Positions 47,915-59,268 of a stretch of 64,000 bases of DNA are shown here, piece by piece. Source of the DNA: Lycorma delicatula (taxonomy: Eukaryota > Arthropoda > Insecta > Hemiptera > Fulgoridae); the NCBI RefSeq assembly GCF_047948215.1, contig NC_134456.1, forward strand, positions 200,644,034 through 200,708,033, read 5' to 3'. Every line of letters begins with the position of its first letter. Positions within the stretch are counted from its first letter, which is position 1. The notes beneath the pieces were generated by a model. That model did no database searches. It saw nothing but the letters and a program-made list of their open reading frames with translations, and had not been told where the DNA came from. Both the position numbers and the translations under genes were made by a program.

Positions 47915-48500
47915 AATTTGCAACTTTTATTGCCCCTTCATGCTGAACTGGGACTATTAAAAAATTTTGAAAAAGCTAGAAGAAGGACAGTCACGGATTC
48001 TTGTACATAAGATAAAAATTCCCAAAAGTAAGTGAAAAAAATATTAAAGTAGGGATTTTTGTTGGACTACAAATAAGGGTCAGAGTTGAAATATTTAATT
48101 CTATGTTGACAGATTTAGAAATCACTACTTGGACAGCGTTCAAAAAGACAGTTGGAAAATTTTTTGGGTGTCCATAAATCAAAAATTACCAGGATTTGTA
48201 GATAATCTGATAGATTCATAGAGAATTATAGGATGTAATACGACACTAAAAGTCAATTTCCTGCATTCACTTCTGTATTTCTTCCCGGCACACCTTCGAG
48301 CAGTAAGTGATGAACATGGTGAAAATTTCCACTAAGATATTTCAGTGTAAACCATTACAAAGGAAAATGAAGTTTTAATATGCGAGATGATTACCGTTAG
48401 ACTTTAACTCGAGGTGTAACTAAGGTTATCCGCAAAAGGAGAGCATTTCTATGCGCTATTTCTATTAAAGAGAGAATGGTAGAAAGATTCTATCTGCAGA
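47915..48500 (+). pseudogene. Decayed copy of a multi-copy arthropod protein family (TE-associated)
   Basis: The plus strand reads, with several stops and frameshifts: LLPLHAELGLLKNFEKARRR; FLYIR.KFPKVSEKNIKVGI then FVGLQIR; TTWTAFKKTVGKFFGCP; NYQDL; GCNTTLKVNFLHSLLYFFPA then HLRAVSDEHGENFH.DIS; and (frame-shifted) YKGK.SFNMRDDYR.TLTRG. This order matches a family I know from many arthropod genomes with signature HFLHSHLDFFP..LGAVSDE and GERFHQDI. It is usually annotated as uncharacterised and occurs in many copies, so it is probably carried by a transposon. Function is unknown to me. This copy is clearly non-functional. Confidence 0.75.
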
Positions 48501-50721
48501 TCTGCGATCTAAGCAAAGAAAAAAAAACAAGCAGAAAAAGCTATCACATTCGGAGAAACATTAAAAAAAAAATTATTTTGTATATCATTATTATTTATTA
48601 CTCTGTATATCTGGAATATAATCAATAAGGTGCCTTAAAATGTTTTCTAAATACAGAAATGAACTGCCATTAATGCTCATAATTATGATTCATTTAGATC
48701 AATATTTAGTAAATTAAAGATTTTGGCTCATACGTGTGTACCTTCGCTAAAACAGAAATCACTTAATGAGCAATATGAATCTCCAACAAACAGTTACCAT
48801 GACTATTAATCGCGATATCCAATACAATACTTCGGCGTATGATAAAGGAGGACCTATTATGCTTCCATTGCCATTTTTAACAAATTATTGTCATAATTAA
48901 AAGACCGTATCACCTATTTTTCACAAACTAAAATATTTTCTTTCATAATATAGATAAATTTTTAAATGGTTCTATTCAAACAATATTAAATAACAATTTA
49001 TGTTGTTAAGAGTTTATTTCATTTATTTATTTCATTAGAAACACTAATGTTTAGTTTTTCTTGTACTGTATAAATTTGCATTTCGAGCCTTTAAAGAATT
49101 AGATATATTCATCTCTAGAATACATAAACAAAAGAGCTAACCTAAGTGTTAATATTAACCATCATTAATGTTAACATTATCAATAAGAATTCGACTCTTG
49201 CCTATAAATAAAACATTTTACCCTCTTCAGGTTAAATGGAATACAGAAATAGAAAACTTTTCAGAATAAACGTTTTATCAAAAATGTTTATTTACATATG
49301 GAGGTAATTAATAATACTACCACAATAAGAAGCAAGAGTAGTTTATGAAATACACCCAAACAAATTCCTTTCTCAATGAATAGAATTTAGTTATAATAAT
49401 TAAAGTTAAAAAATGTCAAAGGCCAAATAATTTATTATTAATAAATTTTATATTTTTTTAATATCCTTTGTAGGTATACTTTACTTCTAATTACGTAATA
49501 AAATTCATATTAAAAAAGAATGCTACGATTCTTTTTATTTTTATGCAATTCCGTTTGGGTGTTACATAACAATAGAAGAGAAACCGAATTGTGTCAACCC
49601 GTTACTGTGGAGAGGGTGTTCTAAAATAAGGGACGAAAATTGCGTTACATTATTTGCAAATGACCCCAACCAAATATAATAACAATAATAATAATATCTT
49701 GAATGAAACGACATTTAAAATCCCAATCAAAGCGGGAAAACCTTGTTCGAATATATACAATGTAGCTGTAACCAGAAAGCTAAATTTAATCGTAATTTAT
49801 ATAACTGGAATAAATATTTGTTATATTAAAACACAATAAACATCAAACAGACTGCTCGTTCTTTCAATTTCATTCAATTAAATAAATAACTAACAAAAGG
49901 TATAGCCTAAACACTAATAATACTTGGTATTATTTGTAGTAATTTAAAGTAAACACTCATTTACTGAAAATAATTTGTGTTTACCTTATATAGCCATGTT
50001 TCATGCAAGGTAACATATAATTTGTACGTTGATTTTATTTGTTTCTAGAATAAAAAGTATGGCCCATCTTCCTTATTTATTGCTATTAGTTTTTATTTAT
50101 TTTTTTTTAAACAAAAACCATTTTTTCTTACCACATGTTAATACAATAATGAAGTCGACTTAAATGTATCATTTCTATCTCTTTGTAAACAGTCACTTCT
50201 AACTTAATGCCCAAATTAATGTGAATACAATACAACGTACAAAAACATTAAATTAATCTTAACCAACATTATGTTAACAGAAATTCTCTTTCATGTTGGT
50301 TTAACAGACAATAATAATGGTTTTCTTTCAAAGATTAATAAAAAAGATATTTTTCTTCTTTTTTACTGGAAAAAAAAATTAAAAATTATCTACTTGGTCT
50401 TTGTATACCCCAAAAAATAATTCCCAGAAGTTGAAAAAAAAAAAATTATTGGGAAGTTGTTTAAACAAAAAAGGTTAATTGTGTAACAACTGTTTGAGCG
50501 AGAACAACTGTCAACACGAGATCCGTTAGAGGCAAGGAGATATAGCTAGGCATACATGCGAGCATATATTTATAAAATTAAACACGTGCTTCATTATGCT
50601 ATCATTGTATTTATAAATTCTGGATCTGAATATTATCAAGAAAATTCACCAAATCAGAAATAACAATTACGAATTATTTACCTTAAATTTTTACAGACTC
50701 TGACGTATCTCTATCTACGTT
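48501..50721. other. AT-rich spacer
   Basis: AT-rich sequence. A slightly more complex patch at 49545-49670 and one at 50495-50570 show no recognisable family. Confidence 0.5.
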
Positions 50722-51165
50722 TCAACGCTTAATATTAAGACAACTATTTTCTAAAATGTCTGGTTCTCTCCTTTTTTCATCTGATAAATCCACGCAACCT
50801 TCAACATCGTCTAATTTCCACGTTTTTGGTGGTACTGCAATTGGAAACTGTGGACTCTGAGAAATTGGTATTATAATACAGAGAGTATCAGAATATTTAA
50901 CAGGATGTCTAGTCTAAGTTGTTATCTCTGATATTTAGTCATACAAAAGTAGCAGTCCGTGAAGTGATCCTTCAGCTCTCTCCAAACTACTGGAATTGCA
51001 AATGTCATGTGACGAGATCCACTCAACGAGTCGGTTCCAGCGTTTCACATGAACCGCAGCAAATATCAGGAGCTCAGGACGTGCCTGATCATCTACTTTA
51101 CATCCAAAATGTAGTTCATGCGATATTTTTATCATAGAGATATATTTATCCTCTGAAATTTTAAT
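50722..51165 (-). pseudogene. Unrecognised decayed reading frame (~147 codons, two stops)
   Basis: One minus-strand phase runs from about 51165 to a stop at 50722-50724, interrupted only by TAA at 50935-50937 and TAG at 50914-50916. Pieces: KISHELHFGCKVDDQARPEL then LIFAAVHVKRWNRLVEWISS in the upstream part; SQSPQFPIAVPPKTWKLDDV then EGCVDLSDEKRREPDILENS in the downstream part. Composition is balanced, unlike random AT-rich frames nearby. I recognise no domain. It could be a decayed gene, a TE fragment or two exons; no start is assured. Confidence 0.4.
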
Positions 51166-51394
51166 GTTATCTCACCCCAAGAAACTGTCTAAATAGTTAA
51201 TTTTTTGAGCGTCATTTTTTTATAAAGTTCATTGCAACATACTCACAAGCACTTGTTAGAAAACTTCAACACTTTGTACGCACATTAATGTAGGATATAC
51301 ACAACCTTTAGAGAAAAAATAAAATCATAAATTGGTAGGAAAATTATCTGCACTACTAAATGCTACATACACGAGAACTCTCACTTGACTGATG

Positions 51395-51565
51395 TAGTTT
51401 AAGTTTTTCTTAGCCGGCATGATATATTGTTCTATTGCTTATAGTGTTGCAGCTGCCGCGCAGCATCTTGAAGCTTTGTCTACGACGGCTAGTACGGTGC
51501 CTGTTATTCAAACTGAAAACATTCAGTTTAGTTTTTACGAGCAGAAGCAAATCGCTTTCTTGTAA
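51395..51565 (+). CDS. Candidate short coding exon with signal-peptide-like start
   Basis: An open phase begins after a TAG that could be a splice acceptor (...TGACTGATGTAG at 51386-51397). It reads FKFFLAGMIYCSIAYSVAAA then AQHLEALSTTASTVPVIQTE and NIQFSFYEQKQIAFL to a stop at 51563-51565. An ATG lies inside at 51419. The hydrophobic stretch followed by small residues (SVAAAAQ) resembles a secretory signal with a cleavage site. CTTGTAAATA at 51559-51568 could be a donor. GC content is higher than around it. No family recognised; chance is possible. Confidence 0.3.
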
Positions 51566-51837
51566 ATACAACTTATTGTTTTATGTTATTGGATGGTATT
51601 ATATTATTGTATTTCTTCAAATGTTATAAAATTGTAGGCATATTCTCAATAAGATTATAATTACGTTAGCAGACAAACACTAAATAATAAATTAATTAAC
51701 ATTATAAATGTTTGACATATATACATAGATTATAATCTACCGTGGTTTTATTTATTGAAAAAATAAAAACGGACAAACTAATTATTAATTGAGGAAATCT
51801 TTCTTAAAATCATATTAAAAAAGTAAATTACCCGAAA
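51566..51837. other. AT-rich spacer
   Basis: AT-rich sequence without recognised features. Confidence 0.5.
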
Positions 51838-52121
51838 ATTCGGCTGAGACTTCTTCCTCTACTTCAATAAAATACAAACCCCGTGAAATTCCTGCAACAA
51901 AACTAGAAGACTTTGATAAGTGTGTCGTGAGACGGACTATTAACGGATTTCAAGGGATTCATAAACTGCCAGCGGTTAAAAAGATAATGTTAGCGCTTAA
52001 AGATATCATTGCTTATTCAAGAAAGGAGAAGATTTGGGGAAAAATAATAAAAGAATTGTGCTTTAGGTGAAGAAAAACCTAAAATAGCAGGAAGATTACG
52101 AAGTGGATGGCGTTCATCCCA
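51838..52121 (+). pseudogene. DDE-type transposase N-terminal fragment
   Basis: An open phase encodes KYKPREIPATKLEDFDKCVV then RRTINGFQGIHKLPAVKKIM and ALKDIIAYS...WGKIIKELCFR before TGA at 52068-52070. The same phase continues as RKT.NSRKITKWMAFIPL with two probable nonsense changes (a Trp and a Glu codon). The pattern FDKCVVRRTI..F....LPTVKKIL.ALK is the helix-turn-helix region of transposases with a DDE_3-type catalytic domain, abundant in insects. The catalytic DDE region is absent downstream, and the sequence grades into AT-rich DNA. Confidence 0.65.
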
Positions 52122-52383
52122 CTTTAAATAAAATAATTTTATTTTGTTCTAACATTCAAAAAACAGTTAGTTTCTGCTGTAATTTCCAATTCCATTATTT
52201 GGTTTATTTAATACAAGTAATTATCTTGCATTAACTTTTGAATATCTGTTTGAAAATAAAACGGAACACCAGCACTCAACGTTTCGCACTATAATAGATT
52301 TTGATCAGCATGTTAAACCATTTTACATGTAGGCCAACTGCTGTACAATTCCCAACTTAATATCAGCTCTTAAACTGCATAGT

Positions 52384-52387
<4 letters not shown>
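52122..52387. other. AT-rich spacer
   Basis: AT-rich sequence without recognised features. Confidence 0.5.
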
Positions 52388-52420
<33 letters not shown>

Positions 52421-52437
52421 TTGTATAATTTATTACC

Positions 52438-52475
<38 letters not shown>

Positions 52476-53094
52476 GAATGTTTGTTTATTTGTTTGTCCC
52501 GTATGCTTTCCTATACCATTCATCCGATTGCGATGAAACTTTGGTGAGTTGTTGCGCGCACGCCCCTGAAGGTTTCTGAATTAGTTTGTATCCTCTTGGT
52601 AGCGCTGGGATCGAGATATTTCGAAAAATTGTATTTATGATCCGATTTGGCTCATATTCAGAATATACATTAGTTACGTGAAAAGAAATACTTTTGAGAA
52701 AAATGAACCCGCTAGGTGGGAGTAGAGATATTTAGAAAAATTTAATCGCATAATAACTGTCTGAGGAAGTCGATATTGACATAGACAACGATCGATATAG
52801 ACAATGTCAATTGATACAGACGATATCTAACGATATATACAATTACATTAAACTTAGTAAAACAAGTTTTAAGTTATTTATTTGTACGTTTTTATCATTT
52901 TAATTTTTTATGAGTTATAGTTTTTCTATCTTTTATTTATGAGTTTAATGAATACAGAGGGACCCCTTCAGAGCTCCCTGGGATTAGACGGAAAGGGCAA
53001 CTGAAGCGAGTCTTGACTGGCTAAACATCCCTGATCGCGATGGGAAACGCAAGCAAGCAAATGGCGCGGGTGAAGCCGCGACGGGTTTGCTAGT
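52388..53094. repeat. ACTAGC-ended interspersed repeat, copy C (core inverted)
   Basis: Two TA tracts (52388-52418 and 52439-52470) precede AAAAATGAATGTTTGTTTAT and GTCCCGTATGCTTTCC, CATTCATCCGATTGCGATGA, GTTGTTGCGCGCACG, GATCGAGATATTTCG and CCCGCTAGGTGGG. These are the copy A core words but in the opposite orientation. The right end, from GAGTTTAATGAATACAGAGG (52941) to GGGTGAAGCCGCGACGGGTT and GCTAGT (53094), has the same orientation as copy A's right end. Reverse-complemented, the end reads ACTAGCAAACCCGTCGCGGC. Confidence 0.65.
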
Positions 53095-54499
53095 AACATA
53101 TATAATATCGTGTACATACTCATGTGTGCGCGCGCGCGCGTGTGTGTGTGTATAATTTTAAAATGTAATAAAGTTCAAAATATTAGCTATATATTGGGGT
53201 GATTAAAATTTCAAAATATTGTATTCTGCCATCCAATATTAACACCGCAATACATATTACGAAGATCCATTCGCTGTTAGGTAGAAGAAAATGTTATGCT
53301 AGAAGAATACAGTAGTATAATAATTCAAATTGTTGTTGTCGCTGCCGTAACACTAAGCACCAAGATTGTTTGCGCCGCTTGTACACGCAGGATTGAGTCA
53401 GGAAACCGAAATTCATATACGCTACACATGTGACTAATGGGGGACATAATTATATTTAGAAAAAAATACGGCATCAGTCATACGTGTATTATTTATAATC
53501 GTCTAAATTACTGTGTAAATAATAATAATAATAGTTATTTTTCATGGCTGTTTTCAACTCAAATAAATTACTGTTTATTTAGGGACGTAACTGCTGAAAT
53601 AATATAAATAAAGAATGCAAGTACTTACATTGTTCATGCACATATACTTGCTGAAAAGTAGGAAAGGAAACTACAACAAAAAAAAATCTGAGGCTTTTAG
53701 CTAAAGTTTGACTTAATATTCGGAATAAGCATCCAAAAATACATAAATTTCAGCAAATACATAGTCAACAAAGTCATTGTTGACTATGAAATTAATCTTT
53801 TTCTTTCAAACTTTTGAAAAAATATCAAAATATTAATACCAAAATTTAGAATGTAACTGATATCTGTCATTACCTACTCATGCTTGCTATCATAATTAGT
53901 TTTATTGATTATTATAATAATAATCTAATTTAATACATTGGCTCTGAAATGAAAACTTGAAACTAAACTAAATTTTCTCATTCTCAAAGCAGGTCGACAG
54001 TGACTCTTATTTGTTATTGATTAAAAAATGTTAATTATTTTACAATAGTAATAATAATAATATATTTTCTTACTGTCAATATATTATACTTACTGAATGT
54101 TTCCCAAACGGGACTTTTGTTAAGTCGTACCGTAACATACCTGATAATTCAAACGCGCACTGCTGGTGTATATTTCGTGAAAAGTGGTAAATACAATTTT
54201 AAAAAATTAGAGCTTAGTTACAATTCTGGCAATATAAAATTCTACTGAAAACAATGTTATTAGGAAATATTTACCTTTTCCAACTAGAGAAATACCTATA
54301 TTTATTAAAACTTCCATCGGTACATTGTAGTCAGCTTCAAATACTAAAAAACTCTAACAATTCGTTTTAAGACATAACACGAAAAAAGATAAACAAGTTA
54401 AAAGATAACTCTAATTAAAAATATAATGAATGACTCCTACAAACGTTTTAAATTATGCACATGTAATGTAATAAAATGGTAGTTGATGAAACAGAGCTG
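53095..54499. other. AT-rich spacer with CG/TG tract
   Basis: A (TGCG)(CG)n(TG)n tract at 53124-53152 and a perfect 11-bp hairpin (53760-53770 with 53778-53788). A slightly more complex patch at 53335-53420. No gene recognised. Confidence 0.5.
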
Positions 54500-54572
54500 A
54501 CCCAACTCTGGAGTCGAACCCCGAACCTTATGTTTAGTTAGCGAAGGGTAAGCTGTTCGCTTGGGCAGTTTT
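54500..54572 (-). repeat. tRNA-like remnant or SINE head
   Basis: The reverse complement has GGGGTTCGACTCCAGAG (a B-box-like word) and CCCAA/TTGGG at the two ends that could pair as an acceptor stem. No proper D arm or anticodon stem can be drawn, so it is probably a decayed tRNA-derived SINE or pseudo-tRNA. Confidence 0.35.
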
Positions 54573-55273
54573 ATAAATCATTACTATTAAAATGCTATGA
54601 ATATTCTTATTTTAGTAAATTAGAATTCTTTTAGAGCTCAAAAACCAATGCTGCCTACATACTCGTATTCCAAAGTTTGCAGTGCTTTTAGAACTAAAGA
54701 CATTACAAAGTAAAGTTTTGCAAGTAAATTATATGTTATAAAAGTTATATTTTTTATTGCAATAAATAGAAATAAATAAGACGTTAGAGAGCAAGTGAAA
54801 ATGATGGATTTTACATAAAAATAACATGAAACATGGATTATCTAAAGTAAATTTTCTGTTTTTCTTTTTTACTATTTGATTTACCACATATATAATATAT
54901 TTCCTGAGTGAAACTTTTGCATCAAACTTTTTCAGCTAATATGATGTAGGTATGTAGTTTATAAGATTCCGCAGTCGTATGTCATATACCAGTAATAAAC
55001 AGCATTTTCCTCTCAAATCAAAATAAATTTATCGAACAATCTCCTGGAGTTAATGCAATTTTTAATAGCTCAATTACTTAACAACAAAATAAATGTGTCG
55101 TCTTATTTTATGGAAAACGAAATAAAAAAATTTAGAACTTTATATAATATCTTTAAAAAAAGAACTTCTCTTATATTACCAATTTTTTGAGCTCAATTTA
55201 TTTTAAACATACCTTGGATAGTATTCCCGGAATTCTAGGTGGTCGTTTATATCAGAACAAATAGCTTAAAGCA
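54573..55273. other. AT-rich spacer
   Basis: AT-rich sequence without recognised features. Confidence 0.5.
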
Positions 55274-55425
55274 GCCGGTCTCCGTGGCATAAGCCTAGCG
55301 TCTCATCCGGAATGCCCGGGTTCGAACCCTGGTCAAGCATGGCATTTTTACACGCTAAAAATCATTTATCTCATCCTCTAAAGCACTACCTAACGGTGGT
55401 TTCGGAGGTTAAACAAAAAAAAAAA
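55274..55425 (+). mobile_element. tRNA-derived SINE
   Basis: Starts GCCGGTCTCCGTGGCATAAG. B box GGGTTCGAACCC (55318-55329), then TGGTCAAGCATGGCATTTTT. The body has CACTACCTAACGGTGGTTTC and ends GAGGTTAAAC plus an A tail of 14. Head and body match the SINE at 22565; the A-box region is shortened and diverged (GGCATAAGCCTAGCG). Confidence 0.85.
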
Positions 55426-56716
55426 AAATTCTTCTAAGTCCTTTTGCGTATAGAGATTTAAAACTAATTTTATGCTTTGTGTGTAAAATACACCTAACCA
55501 CTACAGTGATTTACAGTTGTATAACGAAGTAAAATCTATACTGATTTAAATTCATATCTTTTGTACTTATAAGAATATTGTTTGTTATTTCCAGATAAGT
55601 TGATCGAATAAATTTACATCTAAATTACAAAAAAAATAAATAAATAGATGATGAATAAAAACGTCGATCAAAAATACTTCATCTAAACCAGTATAGTTGG
55701 CAAGTAAAGAGGTATTTACTTAATAATTAATATCTGAAATGCTATAAGTAAACTGAAATATTTTACATTCAATATTTCTTACATATTAAAAATACTTTTT
55801 GCATAAAAATTAATTATGTTGCGACAAAGTAGGTAATTTTATGATACAACACTCTTTTTAATAAAACAGTCTACTTACTACATCAATGTGAAAACAAAAT
55901 AATAATAATAATAATGGTGAATAACAACCCAATTAAAATAATAAAAATTACAATCATTGCCTCCAAAACTATTTTCCTTATTCTGCTACCGGATTTGAAG
56001 CTGATAATATTGTTTAGCATCTCTTATTTCAACAGCATTATTAAAATAAAAACTGTACTCCAATCAAAAAATTATAATTAATTATGACACATAAAATAGT
56101 ATTAGTGAACTTAATATCATATTATATTTATGAATTAAACTTCTGGCGTAAAAGAAAACTTTTTCGGATTAAAGAAAAAAACAGATGCCAAAGAATAACA
56201 ATAACTAAGCTTTCAACTGGTAGGAGGATAAGGAAAATAAGATAGGAGACGAATCTTAATATTTTGGTAATAATGTACTAATTTCGATTTAGATAATTTC
56301 ACGTACTTAAAAAAATAATAAAAAGTAACTCTTAAAGATCTTCAATATACCCATGTTTTTGTACCCTCATTTAAAAATTCTGTAAAAAGAGAAATTCCCA
56401 GTTGGTATATTAACCGATTTGTACAGCAGTCTCACTGTATTAGAATCCGTAATTTTTTTATTTAATATCAAAAGTTATCAATCTTTAGAATTAAATTTCT
56501 ATGTCTAACAAGTCTAGATTCTTTTAATAAAGTAGGCATAATTTTTTTTCCAAACGACATTCTTTTACGTAATATTTGTACTGTAGGGACAGGTATCTTA
56601 TGAAAAAATTAGCTTGGCCAATTTCAAGTTAATCATATTTCTATTTTAACTCTAAACCATTTCAAATGAAAATAAACAGATGTTTCTGGCATCTAGCCCT
56701 GTGCAGGGCACAGTAT

Positions 56717-56753
<37 letters not shown>

Positions 56754-59268
56754 CGAATTTTTAATGTTTTTTCTTAAGAATTAGACCGTACAAAATTTAT
56801 TTTCACCGGATTTAATTTTGAATCCTACTGAAGTATTTATTTTACGAATATATGGAAAATATAATTTTTATTAAGAACTTAATTTTTTTGTGATTTTTCA
56901 TTCAGTTCTGAAACACACACACACACACACACACACCAAATAATAATAAAACAAAGACGGTTGTCGGGTACGGGAAATTGATACCATGGGTCCTCGCTAG
57001 CATTATGTTTTTTACTCAGTAAGTTATCTTAGATAAACATAAGCTAATTTAGCAGAAAAATTCATTTACTTATTTTTAACAATTTTTAAAGCTAGTGTCA
57101 AAAATGAAAAAAAAATCTCTGCATGAATTATGTCTAATGTAATGTAAAGAATTAAATTTTTGTACAAAATTTATTAGAGTTTTATTTGTTAACTGACAAT
57201 TTAATAAATTATTTTACTCCAAAACTAAACAAAAAATTGTTTCACTTTATTTTTTTTTTAGTTTTCCGTTGTTATTCTCAAAATTTTTAGCGATACAATT
57301 CTGGGAATTATTTTTTTTCCGTTCAAACAACGTAATAATCCACTAATTTTTTACCATAATAATTACTTTTTAATTTAATATTGCATTATATTAGCTGTGG
57401 AGAAAAAAATCATGGTGAAGTTTTTCGCCAACCGTTTATTTATTATTATTTCATAATTGTGGGTTTTTACTTTTAGCAATCAATTTTTTTTTCAATATCC
57501 TTAAGTATTAAAATTACAGAGAAAAACTTTAATAGTCTGAAAATGTATGCGTGTATACAACATTGAGTGAAATAATTTTAATTTTAATTTTAATTTACTT
57601 TACATTTTTTTCAACATTAAGTGAAATAAATTTAAAAAAAATAATAAGCACTAAAAAAGTTGTGATTAAAAATTAAACAGATTATTTTATTAATTTTACT
57701 AAACATTTATTTCACATTTTATTCTGACAAATTATTCCAGGTATTACCCAACAACATTTCTCCTACAATCAGCTTGTTTAAATTGTTTTATACTTAAATA
57801 TTTTTTTCGTTAAATTAATAAATTATTTTAATGATTCAATAATCGAACATAACATACTTAATTCAACCCATTTCCTATCAAACCATACTGTTTATTTTAT
57901 GAAGCTAAATATTTACAGCAAACTACTTAAGTATATAGATTAATTTTTATACAGTTTTAGTGTTTTAGTAATTCTGTTTCTAATCTCCTTCTATTCGTTT
58001 AATAAATATTCTCAACAAGTCATGTCATTGTCTGTAATATAGAAGTTTATAAGAACTTTACGCGATTTCTATATTAAGAAAATTTTCATTACAATTAAAT
58101 CTAATTTTCTCTCAAAGTGAAAATTTATTATCCTGAAGGGTACAAATAAAATAAAATTAACAAATAAAATAATGTTTTTGACATTCTTCTTAAAACCAAA
58201 ATCGACACTTTTCAGAATAAAAGTAAAAAATCATTGGTTTGTAAAAAATAGCATATTAAATTATGGCCAATGATTGTAATCATTGAAAATTATGATATTT
58301 ATATATTCACCTTGTTCATCAATGTTACATTAAATAATTACATAAGTCACACCAATTATTGCTGAATATGAAGAATCACAAAGTATAAAATCAATGCAGG
58401 CTAAGGTTACACCACGTATTACATGCCAATATAAATTAAGAGAATTATGTTTAGGCTAATGATAGAACATACTTTAGAAAAGGAGATTTAAATAAGTACA
58501 TGTAGGATAAAATGACAAATAGGAAGTGATTTATGATTTTATATATATATAATGTATTGTTTAACGGGAAGGATGATATTTCATATGAAAGCTTTACATG
58601 AGGTAACTCTTGATTGATCTGGTAATCCTATCTCCATGGGGACTCCTTTTTCAAGCACTGAGTATTTGAAAACGCAAACGAAGAACACTATCACATAAAC
58701 CTAATCTTTATTCTTATAAGAGAAAACAGGTAATAAAAACGTTGTAAATAATTTACAGTTATGCAAAGTTTTAAATAATTCATTTCTATCAGTAGAATTT
58801 ACGCAATTTAATACGAATTTTTTTGTTAATATAAATGTTTCTACAAGTTAAAAAAAAAATAAAATATATATATATCTGTATATTGATTAAATCAAGATTT
58901 GGAAGAAAACTAGAGACCAGTAGAAAAGATTAAATTTCAATGCTCTTTTTTAGTAAAGTACGGAGAGATTGTAGATTTTAGAAAGAAAATTTTTCGTCCA
59001 AGCGACGTTTTTGGAGAAAAAATCGCATAGCAGTAAAATAGGAGTTATAACTTTAAAAAATCCTCTCTACACAGAAATATTCAATACCAGCCTTTAATAA
59101 CATAAATCATTTACAACATACTGTGAACAAATCATAAAAAATCAGCAAAATTAAACAAAAGAGAAAGTTAATAAGAAAAAAGGGTACAAACAAAAGAACA
59201 GACTTGGCTCTTAGAGAAACTTATGGAACAGGTATATTAACAAATCGAGGTGATACCAATATACTAAA
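55426..59268. other. AT-rich spacer
   Basis: About 3.8 kb of AT-rich DNA with a TA tract (56720-56749) and an AC tract (56912-56936). No gene, SINE or LINE remnant recognised. Confidence 0.5.

Noticed and set aside
52388..53094. Helitron call based on the CTAGT end
   Set aside because: CTAGT at one end is suggestive, but copy A has inverted-repeat ends and no TC start or rolling-circle helicase is seen; class left open.
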